A stretch of 7,572 bases of DNA from an uncultured Collinsella sp. (GTDB lineage Bacteria > Actinomycetota > Coriobacteriia > Coriobacteriales > Coriobacteriaceae). The position numbers were made by a program, and so were the translations under genes. The stretch spans positions 1 to 7,572 of the forward strand of contig CABSNH010000078.1 of the NCBI GenBank assembly GCA_902478985.1. Reading direction: 5' to 3'. The notes beneath the pieces are model-generated. The model was not told the origin of the DNA, did not search any database, and saw nothing but the letters and a program-made list of their open reading frames with translations. Positions 1 to 5,199 of the stretch are shown piece by piece. The first letter of the stretch is position 1. Every line of letters begins with the position of its first letter.

Positions 1-42
1 CCCTAGAGTTCGTCGGCAGCGTCAGATGTGTATAAGAGACAG
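1..42 (+). other. Illumina Nextera read-1 adapter (non-genomic)
   Basis: Bases 10-42 match the Nextera/Tn5 read-1 adapter, ending in the 19-bp Tn5 mosaic end at 24-42. Bases 2-9 (CCTAGAGT) match, from memory, the i5 index S516, and base 1 would be the last base of the flow-cell arm. This is library sequence, not part of the organism. It opens an artificial reading frame: GTG at 28 reads M-Y-K-R-Q straight into the asnS frame. That pentapeptide is a familiar sign of untrimmed Nextera adapter and must not be annotated as the start of the protein. Confidence 0.97.
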
Positions 43-1026
43 GTCGCGGCTGCCGCCATCCACCGCTTCTTCCAGGAGCAGGGCTTTGTCTACGTCAACA
101 CCCCCATCATCACCACGAGTGACTGCGAGGGCGCCGGCGAGATGTTCCGCGTGACCACGCTCGACCCCAAAAATCCGCCCCTCACCGAGTCCGGCGAGGT
201 CGACTGGAGCCAAGACTTCTTTGGCAAGCATGCGAGCCTGACCGTGTCCGGCCAGCTCAATGCCGAGAACTTTGCCATGGCCTTTGGCGACGTGTACACC
301 TTTGGCCCCACCTTCCGCGCCGAGAACTCCAACACCACGCGCCATGCCGCCGAGTTTTGGATGATCGAGCCCGAGATGGCCTTTGCCGATCTGAACGACT
401 ACATGGATAACGCCGAGGCCATGCTCAAGTACGTCCTTAAGGACGTTATGGCCACCTGTCCCGACGAGCTCAACATGCTCAACAAGTTTGTGGACAAGGG
501 CCTGATCGAGCGCCTGGACCATGTCGCCAACTCCGACTTTGCCCGCGTCACCTATACCGAGGCCGTCGAAATCCTGGAGCAGGCCGTCGCCGCCGGCCAC
601 AAGTTTGACTACCCCGTGAGCTGGGGCATCGACCTGCAAACCGAGCACGAGCGTTTCCTGACCGAGGAGCACTTTAAGCGCCCGACCTTCGTGACCGACT
701 ACCCGGCAGAGATCAAGGCCTTCTACATGCGCATGAACGACGACGGTAAGACCGTCGCCGCCGCCGACTGCCTGGTTCCCGGTATCGGCGAGATTATCGG
801 CGGCTCCCAGCGCGAGGAGCGCCTGGATCTGCTCGAGGCCCGCATCAAGGACCTGGGCATGAATCCCGAGCAGTACAAGTACTACCTTGACCTGCGCCGC
901 TACGGTTCCTGCAAGCACGCCGGCTACGGTCTGGGCTTCGAGCGCTTGGTCATGTATCTGACCGGCGTGGGCAACATCCGCGACGTCCTGCCGCACCCGC
1001 GCACCGTGGGCAACGCCGACTTCTAA
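43..1026 (+). CDS. asnS: Asparaginyl-tRNA synthetase, 5'-truncated
   Basis: This cytosolic class IIb aminoacyl-tRNA synthetase charges tRNA-Asn with asparagine using ATP. Only the C-terminal 327 residues are present. About 135-140 residues, containing the anticodon-binding OB-fold, are lost at the library end; E. coli AsnS is 466 aa. What remains is the catalytic core. It contains EGAGEMFRV near nt 130-150 and the SGQLN segment near nt 250. Motif 2 starts FRAENSNT at nt 313, followed by EFWMIEPE. Later come GIGEIIGGSQREERLD near nt 783-830 and motif 3, GYGLGFERL, at nt 922-948. FRAENSNT and GGSQREER are typical of AsnRS and separate it from AspRS and LysRS. The frame is intact to the TAA at 1024-1026. 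A hairpin terminator follows at once, so asnS ends its transcript here. The identification is very secure, and the missing start is a sequencing boundary rather than a broken gene. Confidence 0.96.
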   Translation, partial: VAAAAIHRFFQEQGFVYVNTPIITTSDCEGAGEMFRVTTLDPKNPPLTESGEVDWSQDFFGKHASLTVSGQLNAENFAMAFGDVYTFGPTFRAENSNTTRHAAEFWMIEPEMAFADLNDYMDNAEAMLKYVLKDVMATCPDELNMLNKFVDKGLIERLDHVANSDFARVTYTEAVEILEQAVAAGHKFDYPVSWGIDLQTEHERFLTEEHFKRPTFVTDYPAEIKAFYMRMNDDGKTVAAADCLVPGIGEIIGGSQREERLDLLEARIKDLGMNPEQYKYYLDLRRYGSCKHAGYGLGFERLVMYLTGVGNIRDVLPHPRTVGNADF

Positions 1027-1073
1027 TCGTCGGACGCTAGCTCGCGTCGCCACACGCCAATGCTCATCGCATA

Positions 1074-1109
1074 AGCGTCTCTCGACATCGGTCGAGAGAC
1101 GCTTTTTTT
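1074..1109 (+). terminator. Rho-independent terminator of asnS
   Basis: There is a perfect 13-bp stem: AGCGTCTCTCGAC at 1074-1086 pairs with 1091-1103 around an ATCG loop. A run of seven T (1103-1109) follows directly. It lies 48 bases after the asnS stop and separates asnS from the regulator gene. Confidence 0.95.
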
Positions 1110-1188
1110 CAACAGCATCCGTCAAGCTTTTGGCAAGTTTTTGGTCAGTTGGGCAGGGCTGTTGAAAACTCGAACCGCCGTTTGCCGA

Positions 1189-1205
1189 CGACTACCGACC
1201 GCCCA
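1189..1205 (+). promoter_or_regulatory. Candidate operator block upstream of the WYL regulator
   Basis: CGACTACC-G-ACCGCCCA lies 80 bases before the regulator start. The same two 8-base halves recur as CGACTACC-CGT-ACCGCCCA at 2090-2108, upstream of the importer operon. A sequence shared by the regulator's own upstream region and its neighbour's is what a local autoregulated operator would look like. The match is short and in GC-rich DNA, so chance is possible. I could not place a convincing -10 box for the regulator; TTGAAA at 1162-1167 is the only reasonable -35. Confidence 0.35.
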
Positions 1206-1285
1206 GAGCGCCCTGCGCCCCTGGGAAAACCCCGCGCCCTAGGCTCCATACCGTCGCCACCCAAAACGGAAAGGACGTGGGCACC

Positions 1286-2071
1286 ATGACCGAAACCGCT
1301 GTTGAAACCTACGACACCACAACTAGGGGCGCCGCGTCGATGGCAGCCTATCGCGCCGTTCGCATCTTGCAGCTATTAAGCGAGAACACCGGCGAGGACA
1401 AGGCCATGCTTTCCGATGAGTTGATCCGGCTCCTCGCCCATCCCGACGACCCCGCCCGCATGCCCATCTCGGCGGCGCGGCGCAGCATCTACACCGCCAT
1501 CTCCGCACTTCGCCATGCCGGATACGAAATTGAGTACAAACGCGGCGTGGGGTATCGGCTCTTGACCCGTCCGCTCACCGATGAAGAGATCATCCGGCTC
1601 CACGGCATGGTCATGCGCAACCGCTCTACGCCCATCGCCATTCGAAAAAGCATGGCGCAGCACTTGGTCGCCATGGCGAGCGCCGATGTTCGCGGCTACC
1701 TCGATGCACCCGAGCCTGCTCCAAGCGCCGGCGGCAAATCCACCAAGGCCACGCGCACGCCCGTCAAGCGCATCGACACCTGCGAGCTCGTCGAGCAGGC
1801 CATCGACCACGGAACCACGGTGAGTTTTGATATTTCGAGCGTCACGGCACGTGGCGAAACCGAAGTAGCACGGATGACACTCCGCCCCTTTGCCATCAAG
1901 CAACGAGACGGCATCTCGTATTTGCTGGGAACGGTCTATGACGCCCGAGGCGCCGATGACACGTTGCGTACCGTAGAGATTGGCCGAATGAGAAACGTCA
2001 CCACACGTCTCCTCGACGGCAAGAAGCTCTTCGCCGCCCTAGACGAGGACGACGCCTCCTCCGCCGCATAA
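1286..2071 (+). CDS. HTH/WYL-domain transcriptional regulator
   Basis: A 261-residue cytosolic DNA-binding protein. Residues 22-92 form a winged helix: an opening helix (AYRAVRILQLLSE), a recognition-helix region (ISAARRSIYTAISALRHAGY) and a wing (EIEYKRGVGYRL). This is the arrangement of YafY/PafC-type WYL regulators. A Ser/Ala/Pro/Lys linker spans 141-162. The C-terminal part resembles a WYL domain: LRPFAIKQRDGISYLLGTVYD (199-219), then a RTVEIGRMRNV strand (228-238). The signature reads S-Y-L rather than W-Y-L. WYL domains usually sense a small molecule or nucleic acid; the ligand here is unknown. ATG 1286 is chosen because AAGGA at 1271-1275 sits 10 bases ahead, whereas GTG 1277 would be only one base from it. 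No clear terminator separates the gene from the importer operon, whose promoter begins 70 bases later. Control of that operon is plausible but inferred. Codon choice is less strongly biased than in asnS, as is usual for regulators. Confidence 0.8.
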   Translation: MTETAVETYDTTTRGAASMAAYRAVRILQLLSENTGEDKAMLSDELIRLLAHPDDPARMPISAARRSIYTAISALRHAGYEIEYKRGVGYRLLTRPLTDEEIIRLHGMVMRNRSTPIAIRKSMAQHLVAMASADVRGYLDAPEPAPSAGGKSTKATRTPVKRIDTCELVEQAIDHGTTVSFDISSVTARGETEVARMTLRPFAIKQRDGISYLLGTVYDARGADDTLRTVEIGRMRNVTTRLLDGKKLFAALDEDDASSAA

Positions 2072-2080
2072 GACCCTCCG

Positions 2081-2113
2081 CCGCCCATTCGACTACCCGT
2101 ACCGCCCATCCGA
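2081..2113 (+). promoter_or_regulatory. Pair of direct repeats upstream of the importer promoter
   Basis: CCGCCCATTCGA (2081-2092) and CCGCCCATCCGA (2102-2113) match at 11 of 12 bases. Their starts are 21 bases apart, close to two helical turns, so both copies would face the same side of the helix. They end 27 bases before the candidate -35 box. That position fits tandem activator or repressor sites. The second copy overlaps the CGACTACC...ACCGCCCA block shared with the regulator's upstream region. No binding protein can be named from sequence alone. Confidence 0.4.
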
Positions 2114-2140
2114 TTCTGTATTAAAAAACCCGCCAGGCTG

Positions 2141-2171
2141 TTGTAAAAATGGACATCAGCGCTACTATAGT
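2141..2171 (+). promoter_or_regulatory. Candidate sigma-70-type promoter of the importer operon
   Basis: A -35 box TTGTAA (2141-2146) is followed by a -10 region GCTACTATAGT. Within it, TACTAT (2163-2168) gives a 16-base spacer, while TATAGT (2166-2171) fits the consensus better but with 19 bases. The expected transcription start is about 2175-2178, leaving a leader of roughly 55 bases before the ATG at 2232. The A/T-rich character stands out from the GC-rich surroundings, and no other pair in 2072-2231 scores as well by eye. Confidence 0.6.
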
Positions 2172-2173
2172 TC

Positions 2174-2199
2174 CACTTGCACTTTGTCCCAGTGCAGTG
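2174..2199 (+). promoter_or_regulatory. Palindrome at the predicted transcription start
   Basis: TGCACT (2178-2183) pairs with AGTGCA (2191-2196) around a 7-base spacer. CAC (2174-2176) and GTG (2197-2199) extend it past one bulged T. It lies at or just after the predicted start of transcription. It could be a repressor operator placed to block RNA polymerase, or a hairpin at the 5' end of the mRNA that slows decay. It has no U-run and is therefore not a terminator. Confidence 0.45.
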
Positions 2200-2231
2200 T
2201 TTCCAGCCATTTTTATACTGGGGGTAATGAT

Positions 2232-3212
2232 ATGAAGGACATCACCATCAGCCGCAGGAGCCTTCTTGTCTCCGCTGGCCTGCTCGCGCTCGCTCCGCTC
2301 GCCGGATGCGGCGGCAACTCTGGTTCCGGCTCTGCTGCCGCCGGTTCCGACTACACCATCGGCGTTCTGCAGCTCACCGAGCACTCCGCACTCGACGCCG
2401 CCAACGACGGCTTTGTCAAGGCTATCAAGAAAAGCGGTCTCAAGGTCAAGATCGACCAGAAGAACGCCCAGAACGACCAGTCCACGTGTAAGTCCATCGC
2501 CGACAAGTTCGTGGGCGACGGCGTCGACCTGATCTATGCCATCGCTACGCCCGCCGCGCAGGCCGCCGCCGGCGCCACCGCCGATATCCCCATCGTGGGT
2601 TGCGCCATCACCGACTACGCCGCCTCGGGCCTGGTCCAGGACAACGAAAAGCCCGGCACCAACGTCACGGGCGCCTCCGACCTCACCCCGGTCGCCGAGC
2701 AGCTCGAGATGATGCAGAAGGTCCTGCCCGACGTAAAGAAGGTCGGTCTGCTCTACTGCACCGCCGAGTCCAACTCCGACGTCCAGATCAAGGCCGCCAA
2801 GAAGGAGCTCGACAAGCTGGGCCTGGACTACACCGACTTCACCGTCTCGAGCTCCAACGAGATCCAGTCCGTCGTCGAATCTGCCGTGGGCAAGGTTGAC
2901 GCGCTGTACTCCCCTACCGATAACACCATCGCCGCGGGCGCTTCGCAGGTCGGCCAGATCTGCAAGGAGAATAAGCTCCCCTTCGTAACCGGCGAGGAGG
3001 GCATGTGCATGGCCGGCGGCCTGTTCACCCTCTCCATCAACTATGAGGACCTGGGCTACGCCGCGGGCGAGATGGCCGTTAAGATCCTGAAGGGCGAGGC
3101 CAAGCCCGAGGATATGCCGATCAAGCGCCTCTCGAGCAAGGACCTGGTCGTCGTCAAGAACGACGAGATGGCCGAGGCGCTGGACATCGACCTTTCCGCT
3201 CTGGACGAGTAG
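2232..3212 (+). CDS. trpX: ABC importer substrate-binding lipoprotein, TrpX type
   Basis: A 326-residue binding protein of the PF04392/COG2984 family, which captures the solute outside the membrane and hands it to the permease. Residues 1-26 are a lipoprotein signal with lipobox L-A-G-C; Cys26 is the lipid anchor. The signal also carries SRRSLL (7-12), a twin-arginine-like motif. A Gly/Ser/Ala tether runs to about residue 39. Family landmarks are YTIGVLQ (41-47), KNAQNDQ (77-83), IYAIATPAAQA (101-111), EKPGTNVTGASD (139-150), SPTDNTIA (227-234) and NYEDLGYAAGEMAVKILKG (270-288). Start ATG 2232 is preceded by GGGGG at 2220-2224; the longer frame from 2184 would spoil the signal peptide. In Streptococcus this family member (TrpX) is linked to tryptophan. 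Here the ligand is inferred, and another aromatic or unrelated solute remains possible. It is the first gene of the importer operon. Confidence 0.88.
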   Translation: MKDITISRRSLLVSAGLLALAPLAGCGGNSGSGSAAAGSDYTIGVLQLTEHSALDAANDGFVKAIKKSGLKVKIDQKNAQNDQSTCKSIADKFVGDGVDLIYAIATPAAQAAAGATADIPIVGCAITDYAASGLVQDNEKPGTNVTGASDLTPVAEQLEMMQKVLPDVKKVGLLYCTAESNSDVQIKAAKKELDKLGLDYTDFTVSSSNEIQSVVESAVGKVDALYSPTDNTIAAGASQVGQICKENKLPFVTGEEGMCMAGGLFTLSINYEDLGYAAGEMAVKILKGEAKPEDMPIKRLSSKDLVVVKNDEMAEALDIDLSALDE

Positions 3213-3280
3213 CGCCATGCGCGGTAACGCGTCTAGGACCCGCACTCGCGCCATAGTTGCGTTATTCAATATCTGAGCCA

Positions 3281-3314
3281 CAGGGGCGAACGCCAAAGAC
3301 CGGCGTTCGCCCTG
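3281..3314 (+). other. Intercistronic hairpin between binding-protein and permease genes
   Basis: GGCGAACGCC (3285-3294) pairs with GGCGTTCGCC (3302-3311) around a 7-base loop, and CAGG/CCTG extend the stem past one extra G. It is followed by CTTGTTACGG rather than a T-run, so it should be a weak terminator at best. Such hairpins often sit after a binding-protein gene and protect its mRNA or lower read-through, giving more binding protein than permease. It occupies the middle of the 204-base gap at 3213-3416, the only sizeable gap in the operon. Confidence 0.7.
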
Positions 3315-3370
3315 CTTGTTACGGATGAGACAAAACATCCGGCCGCAGCTCTTTTATGCATTGTTACCGC

Positions 3371-3376
3371 TATCAT
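3371..3376 (+). promoter_or_regulatory. Possible internal -10 box ahead of the permease gene
   Basis: TATCAT lies 40 bases before the permease start, inside the intercistronic gap and after the hairpin. The 9-mer TATCATGGT is repeated at 7328-7336, ahead of the channel gene. No good -35 box is visible 16-18 bases upstream of either copy, so a second promoter for the permease and ATPase genes is only a possibility. Confidence 0.2.
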
Positions 3377-3416
3377 GGTGACTCACGTGTCCACCCTATC
3401 CTAGGAGGTATGAAGC

Positions 3417-4340
3417 ATGCTTATTGCATTGCAGGGCGCCGTTTCGCAGGGCGTCCTCTGGGGCATTATGGTGCTTGGCGTGTTTATCACGTTCCGCCTG
3501 CTCGACATCCCCGATATGACCTGCGACGGCAGCTTTGCCCTCGGCGGCTGCGTCTGCGCCGTACTCATCGTCAATAACAACGTCGACCCGCTGCTCGCCG
3601 TGCTGGCCGGCATGTGCGCCGGAGCCATCGCGGGCGCGGTCACGGGCATTTTGACCACGGTCTTTGAGATTCCCGCGATCCTCGCCGGAATCCTCACCCA
3701 GATCAGCCTGTGGTCCATCAACCTGCGCATCATGGGCAAATCCAATACGCCCATCCTTGCCAAGGGCACTATCTTCTCGTCTGTCAGCAACATGACGGGC
3801 CTGCCGCAGTCCACCGTCGCCATCATCCTGGGCATCTTGCTCGCTGTGGCTATCGTTGCCATCCTGTATTGGTTCTTTGGCACCGAGATCGGCTCGGCGC
3901 TGCGCGCCACCGGCAACAACGAGTACATGATCCGTGCTCTGGGCGTCAACACCAACTCCACCAAGATGATCGCCCTCGTGCTCTCCAACGCCCTCATCGG
4001 CCTTTCGGGCGCGCTCATCTGCCAGAGCCAGAAGTACGCCGACATTGGCATGGGTACCGGTGCCATCGTTATCGGTCTTGCCGCCATTGTTATCGGCGAG
4101 GTGCTCGGCCGCCTGCTGCCCGGCGGCCTCACGCAGTTTAGCGTCCGTCTTGCCTCCGCCGTCTTTGGCTCCGTGGTGTACTTCCTCATCCGCGCCATCG
4201 TGCTGCAGTTGGGCATGGACGCCAATGACATGAAGCTGCTCTCCGCCGTGATCGTCGCCGTGGCCCTGTGTGTGCCCGTGGTTTGGGAGCGCTATAAGCT
4301 CCGCAGCTCCTACACGAAGGGAGATGAGGCAGATGCTTAA
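3417..4340 (+). CDS. trpY: ABC importer permease, TrpY type
   Basis: A 307-residue integral membrane permease of the COG4120 group in the LIV-H-like BPD_transp_2 superfamily, forming the channel of the importer. Hydrophobic spans are visible at about residues 10-27, 39-55, 57-80, 84-100, 130-155, 180-200, 210-235, 240-262 and 272-290. This is consistent with about eight or nine membrane segments. The cytoplasmic loop GSALRATGNNEYMIRALGVNT (about 160-180) is the expected ATPase-contact motif of this superfamily. ATG 3417 has a strong AGGAGG (3403-3408) eight bases ahead; the out-of-frame ATG at 3410 is too close to that site. The last 8 bases overlap the ATPase gene, which indicates translational coupling. 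Full length for the family, with no anomalies seen. Confidence 0.9.
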   Translation: MLIALQGAVSQGVLWGIMVLGVFITFRLLDIPDMTCDGSFALGGCVCAVLIVNNNVDPLLAVLAGMCAGAIAGAVTGILTTVFEIPAILAGILTQISLWSINLRIMGKSNTPILAKGTIFSSVSNMTGLPQSTVAIILGILLAVAIVAILYWFFGTEIGSALRATGNNEYMIRALGVNTNSTKMIALVLSNALIGLSGALICQSQKYADIGMGTGAIVIGLAAIVIGEVLGRLLPGGLTQFSVRLASAVFGSVVYFLIRAIVLQLGMDANDMKLLSAVIVAVALCVPVVWERYKLRSSYTKGDEADA

Positions 4341-5127
4341 GCTCTCGCACGTCAAGAAGACCTTTAACAAGGGCACCGTCACCGAGAAGCGCGCGCTTAC
4401 CGGCGTCGACCTTACCCTCAATGATGGCGATTTTGTAACCGTGATCGGCGGCAACGGCGCCGGCAAGTCCACGCTGCTCAACATGATTGCCGGCGTGTAT
4501 CCGCTCGATTCGGGCGTTATCGAGCTCGACGGCACCGACATCTCGCGCCTGAGCGAGTCGCAGCGCGCCAAGTACCTGGGCCGCGTGTTCCAGGACCCCA
4601 TGCGCGGCACCGCAGCCGACATGCAAATTGCCGAGAACCTGGCCCTCGCCAAGCGCCGCGGCCAGCATCGCGGTCTTTCGTGGGGCGTCACCAAAGCCGA
4701 GAAGGACGAGTACGTTGAGCTACTCAAGCGCCTGGACCTTGGTCTGGACACGCGCCTCAACGCCAAGGTCGGCCTGCTCTCGGGCGGCCAGCGCCAGGCA
4801 CTCACCCTGCTCATGGCCACGCTCACCAAGCCACGCCTGCTGCTGCTCGACGAGCACACCGCGGCGCTCGACCCCAAGACGGCCTCTAAGGTGCTCAATC
4901 TGACCGAGGAAATCGTCGACGAGCATCACCTGACCACGCTCATGGTCACGCATAACATGAACGACGCCATCCGTCTGGGCAATCGTCTGATCATGATGCA
5001 CGAGGGTCACGTGATCTACGACGTGGCAGGCGACGAAAAAAAGTCGCTCACCGTTGCCGACCTGCTGCAGAAGTTCGAGGAGGTCTCGGGCGGCGAGCTC
5101 GCCAACGACCGCATGCTGCTGAGCTAA
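4333..5127 (+). CDS. trpZ: ABC importer ATP-binding protein, TrpZ type
   Basis: A 264-residue cytosolic ATPase of the COG1101 group that powers the importer. Walker A is GGNGAGKST (39-47). The Q-loop is in RVFQDP, the signature is LLSGGQRQAL, and Walker B is LLLLDE followed by HTAALDPKTA. The switch histidine is in MVTHNM. The DEHTAALDPKTA run is characteristic of this small ATPase group and supports pairing with the TrpX/TrpY-type genes upstream. ATG 4333 is chosen: AAGGGAG (4317-4323) lies nine bases ahead and the match to family proteins begins here. A start at ATG 4324 would leave no room for that site. The gene overlaps the permease stop by 8 bases, so the two are probably translated together. 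A hairpin terminator follows the TAA after 8 bases. All ATPase motifs are intact. Confidence 0.93.
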   Translation: MLKLSHVKKTFNKGTVTEKRALTGVDLTLNDGDFVTVIGGNGAGKSTLLNMIAGVYPLDSGVIELDGTDISRLSESQRAKYLGRVFQDPMRGTAADMQIAENLALAKRRGQHRGLSWGVTKAEKDEYVELLKRLDLGLDTRLNAKVGLLSGGQRQALTLLMATLTKPRLLLLDEHTAALDPKTASKVLNLTEEIVDEHHLTTLMVTHNMNDAIRLGNRLIMMHEGHVIYDVAGDEKKSLTVADLLQKFEEVSGGELANDRMLLS

Positions 5128-5135
5128 CGACCTAG

Positions 5136-5177
5136 AAAACCACCACAAAGGGGACAGGCACCTTTGTGGTGGTTTTT
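5136..5177 (+). terminator. Operon terminator, REP-like palindrome
   Basis: A perfect 16-bp stem joins AAAACCACCACAAAGG (5136-5151) and 5161-5176 around a 9-base GGACAGGCA loop. It ends in TTTTTG, so it can act as a rho-independent terminator for the importer operon. The core GGGGACAGGCACCTTTG resembles a palindrome that, from memory, recurs between genes in several bacteria and accompanies RAYT (IS200-like Y1) proteins. No such transposase is in this window. Because A-runs flank the left arm, it could terminate in both directions. Confidence 0.85.
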
Positions 5178-5199
5178 GTTAAAGAGTAAGGAGACTGCC

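Noticed and set aside
22..1125. A 367-codon minus-strand frame opposite asnS.
   Set aside because: It crosses the terminator and runs into adapter sequence. asnS on the other strand is certain, so this is a shadow.
1277..1285. GTG at 1277 as the regulator start.
   Set aside because: It is one base from the ribosome binding site. ATG 1286 has normal spacing.
2072..2231. Possible T-box or other riboswitch ahead of the importer.
   Set aside because: The leader is too short, with no T-box core sequence and no terminator/antiterminator pair.
3281..3314. Hairpin considered as a rho-independent terminator.
   Set aside because: It is followed by CTTGTTACGG with no T-run, and the permease and ATPase genes clearly belong with the binding protein. 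Kept as an intercistronic hairpin.
2121..3338. A 405-codon minus-strand frame opposite the binding-protein gene.
   Set aside because: It covers the promoter and the intercistronic hairpin and has Gly/Asp/Val-rich shadow composition. The + strand gene has clear family motifs.
3396..4898. A 500-codon open frame on the minus strand opposite the permease and ATPase genes.
   Set aside because: It lies antisense to two strongly conserved genes, has no family resemblance and has low-complexity composition. Such frames arise from the GC-rich codon bias of the real strand.
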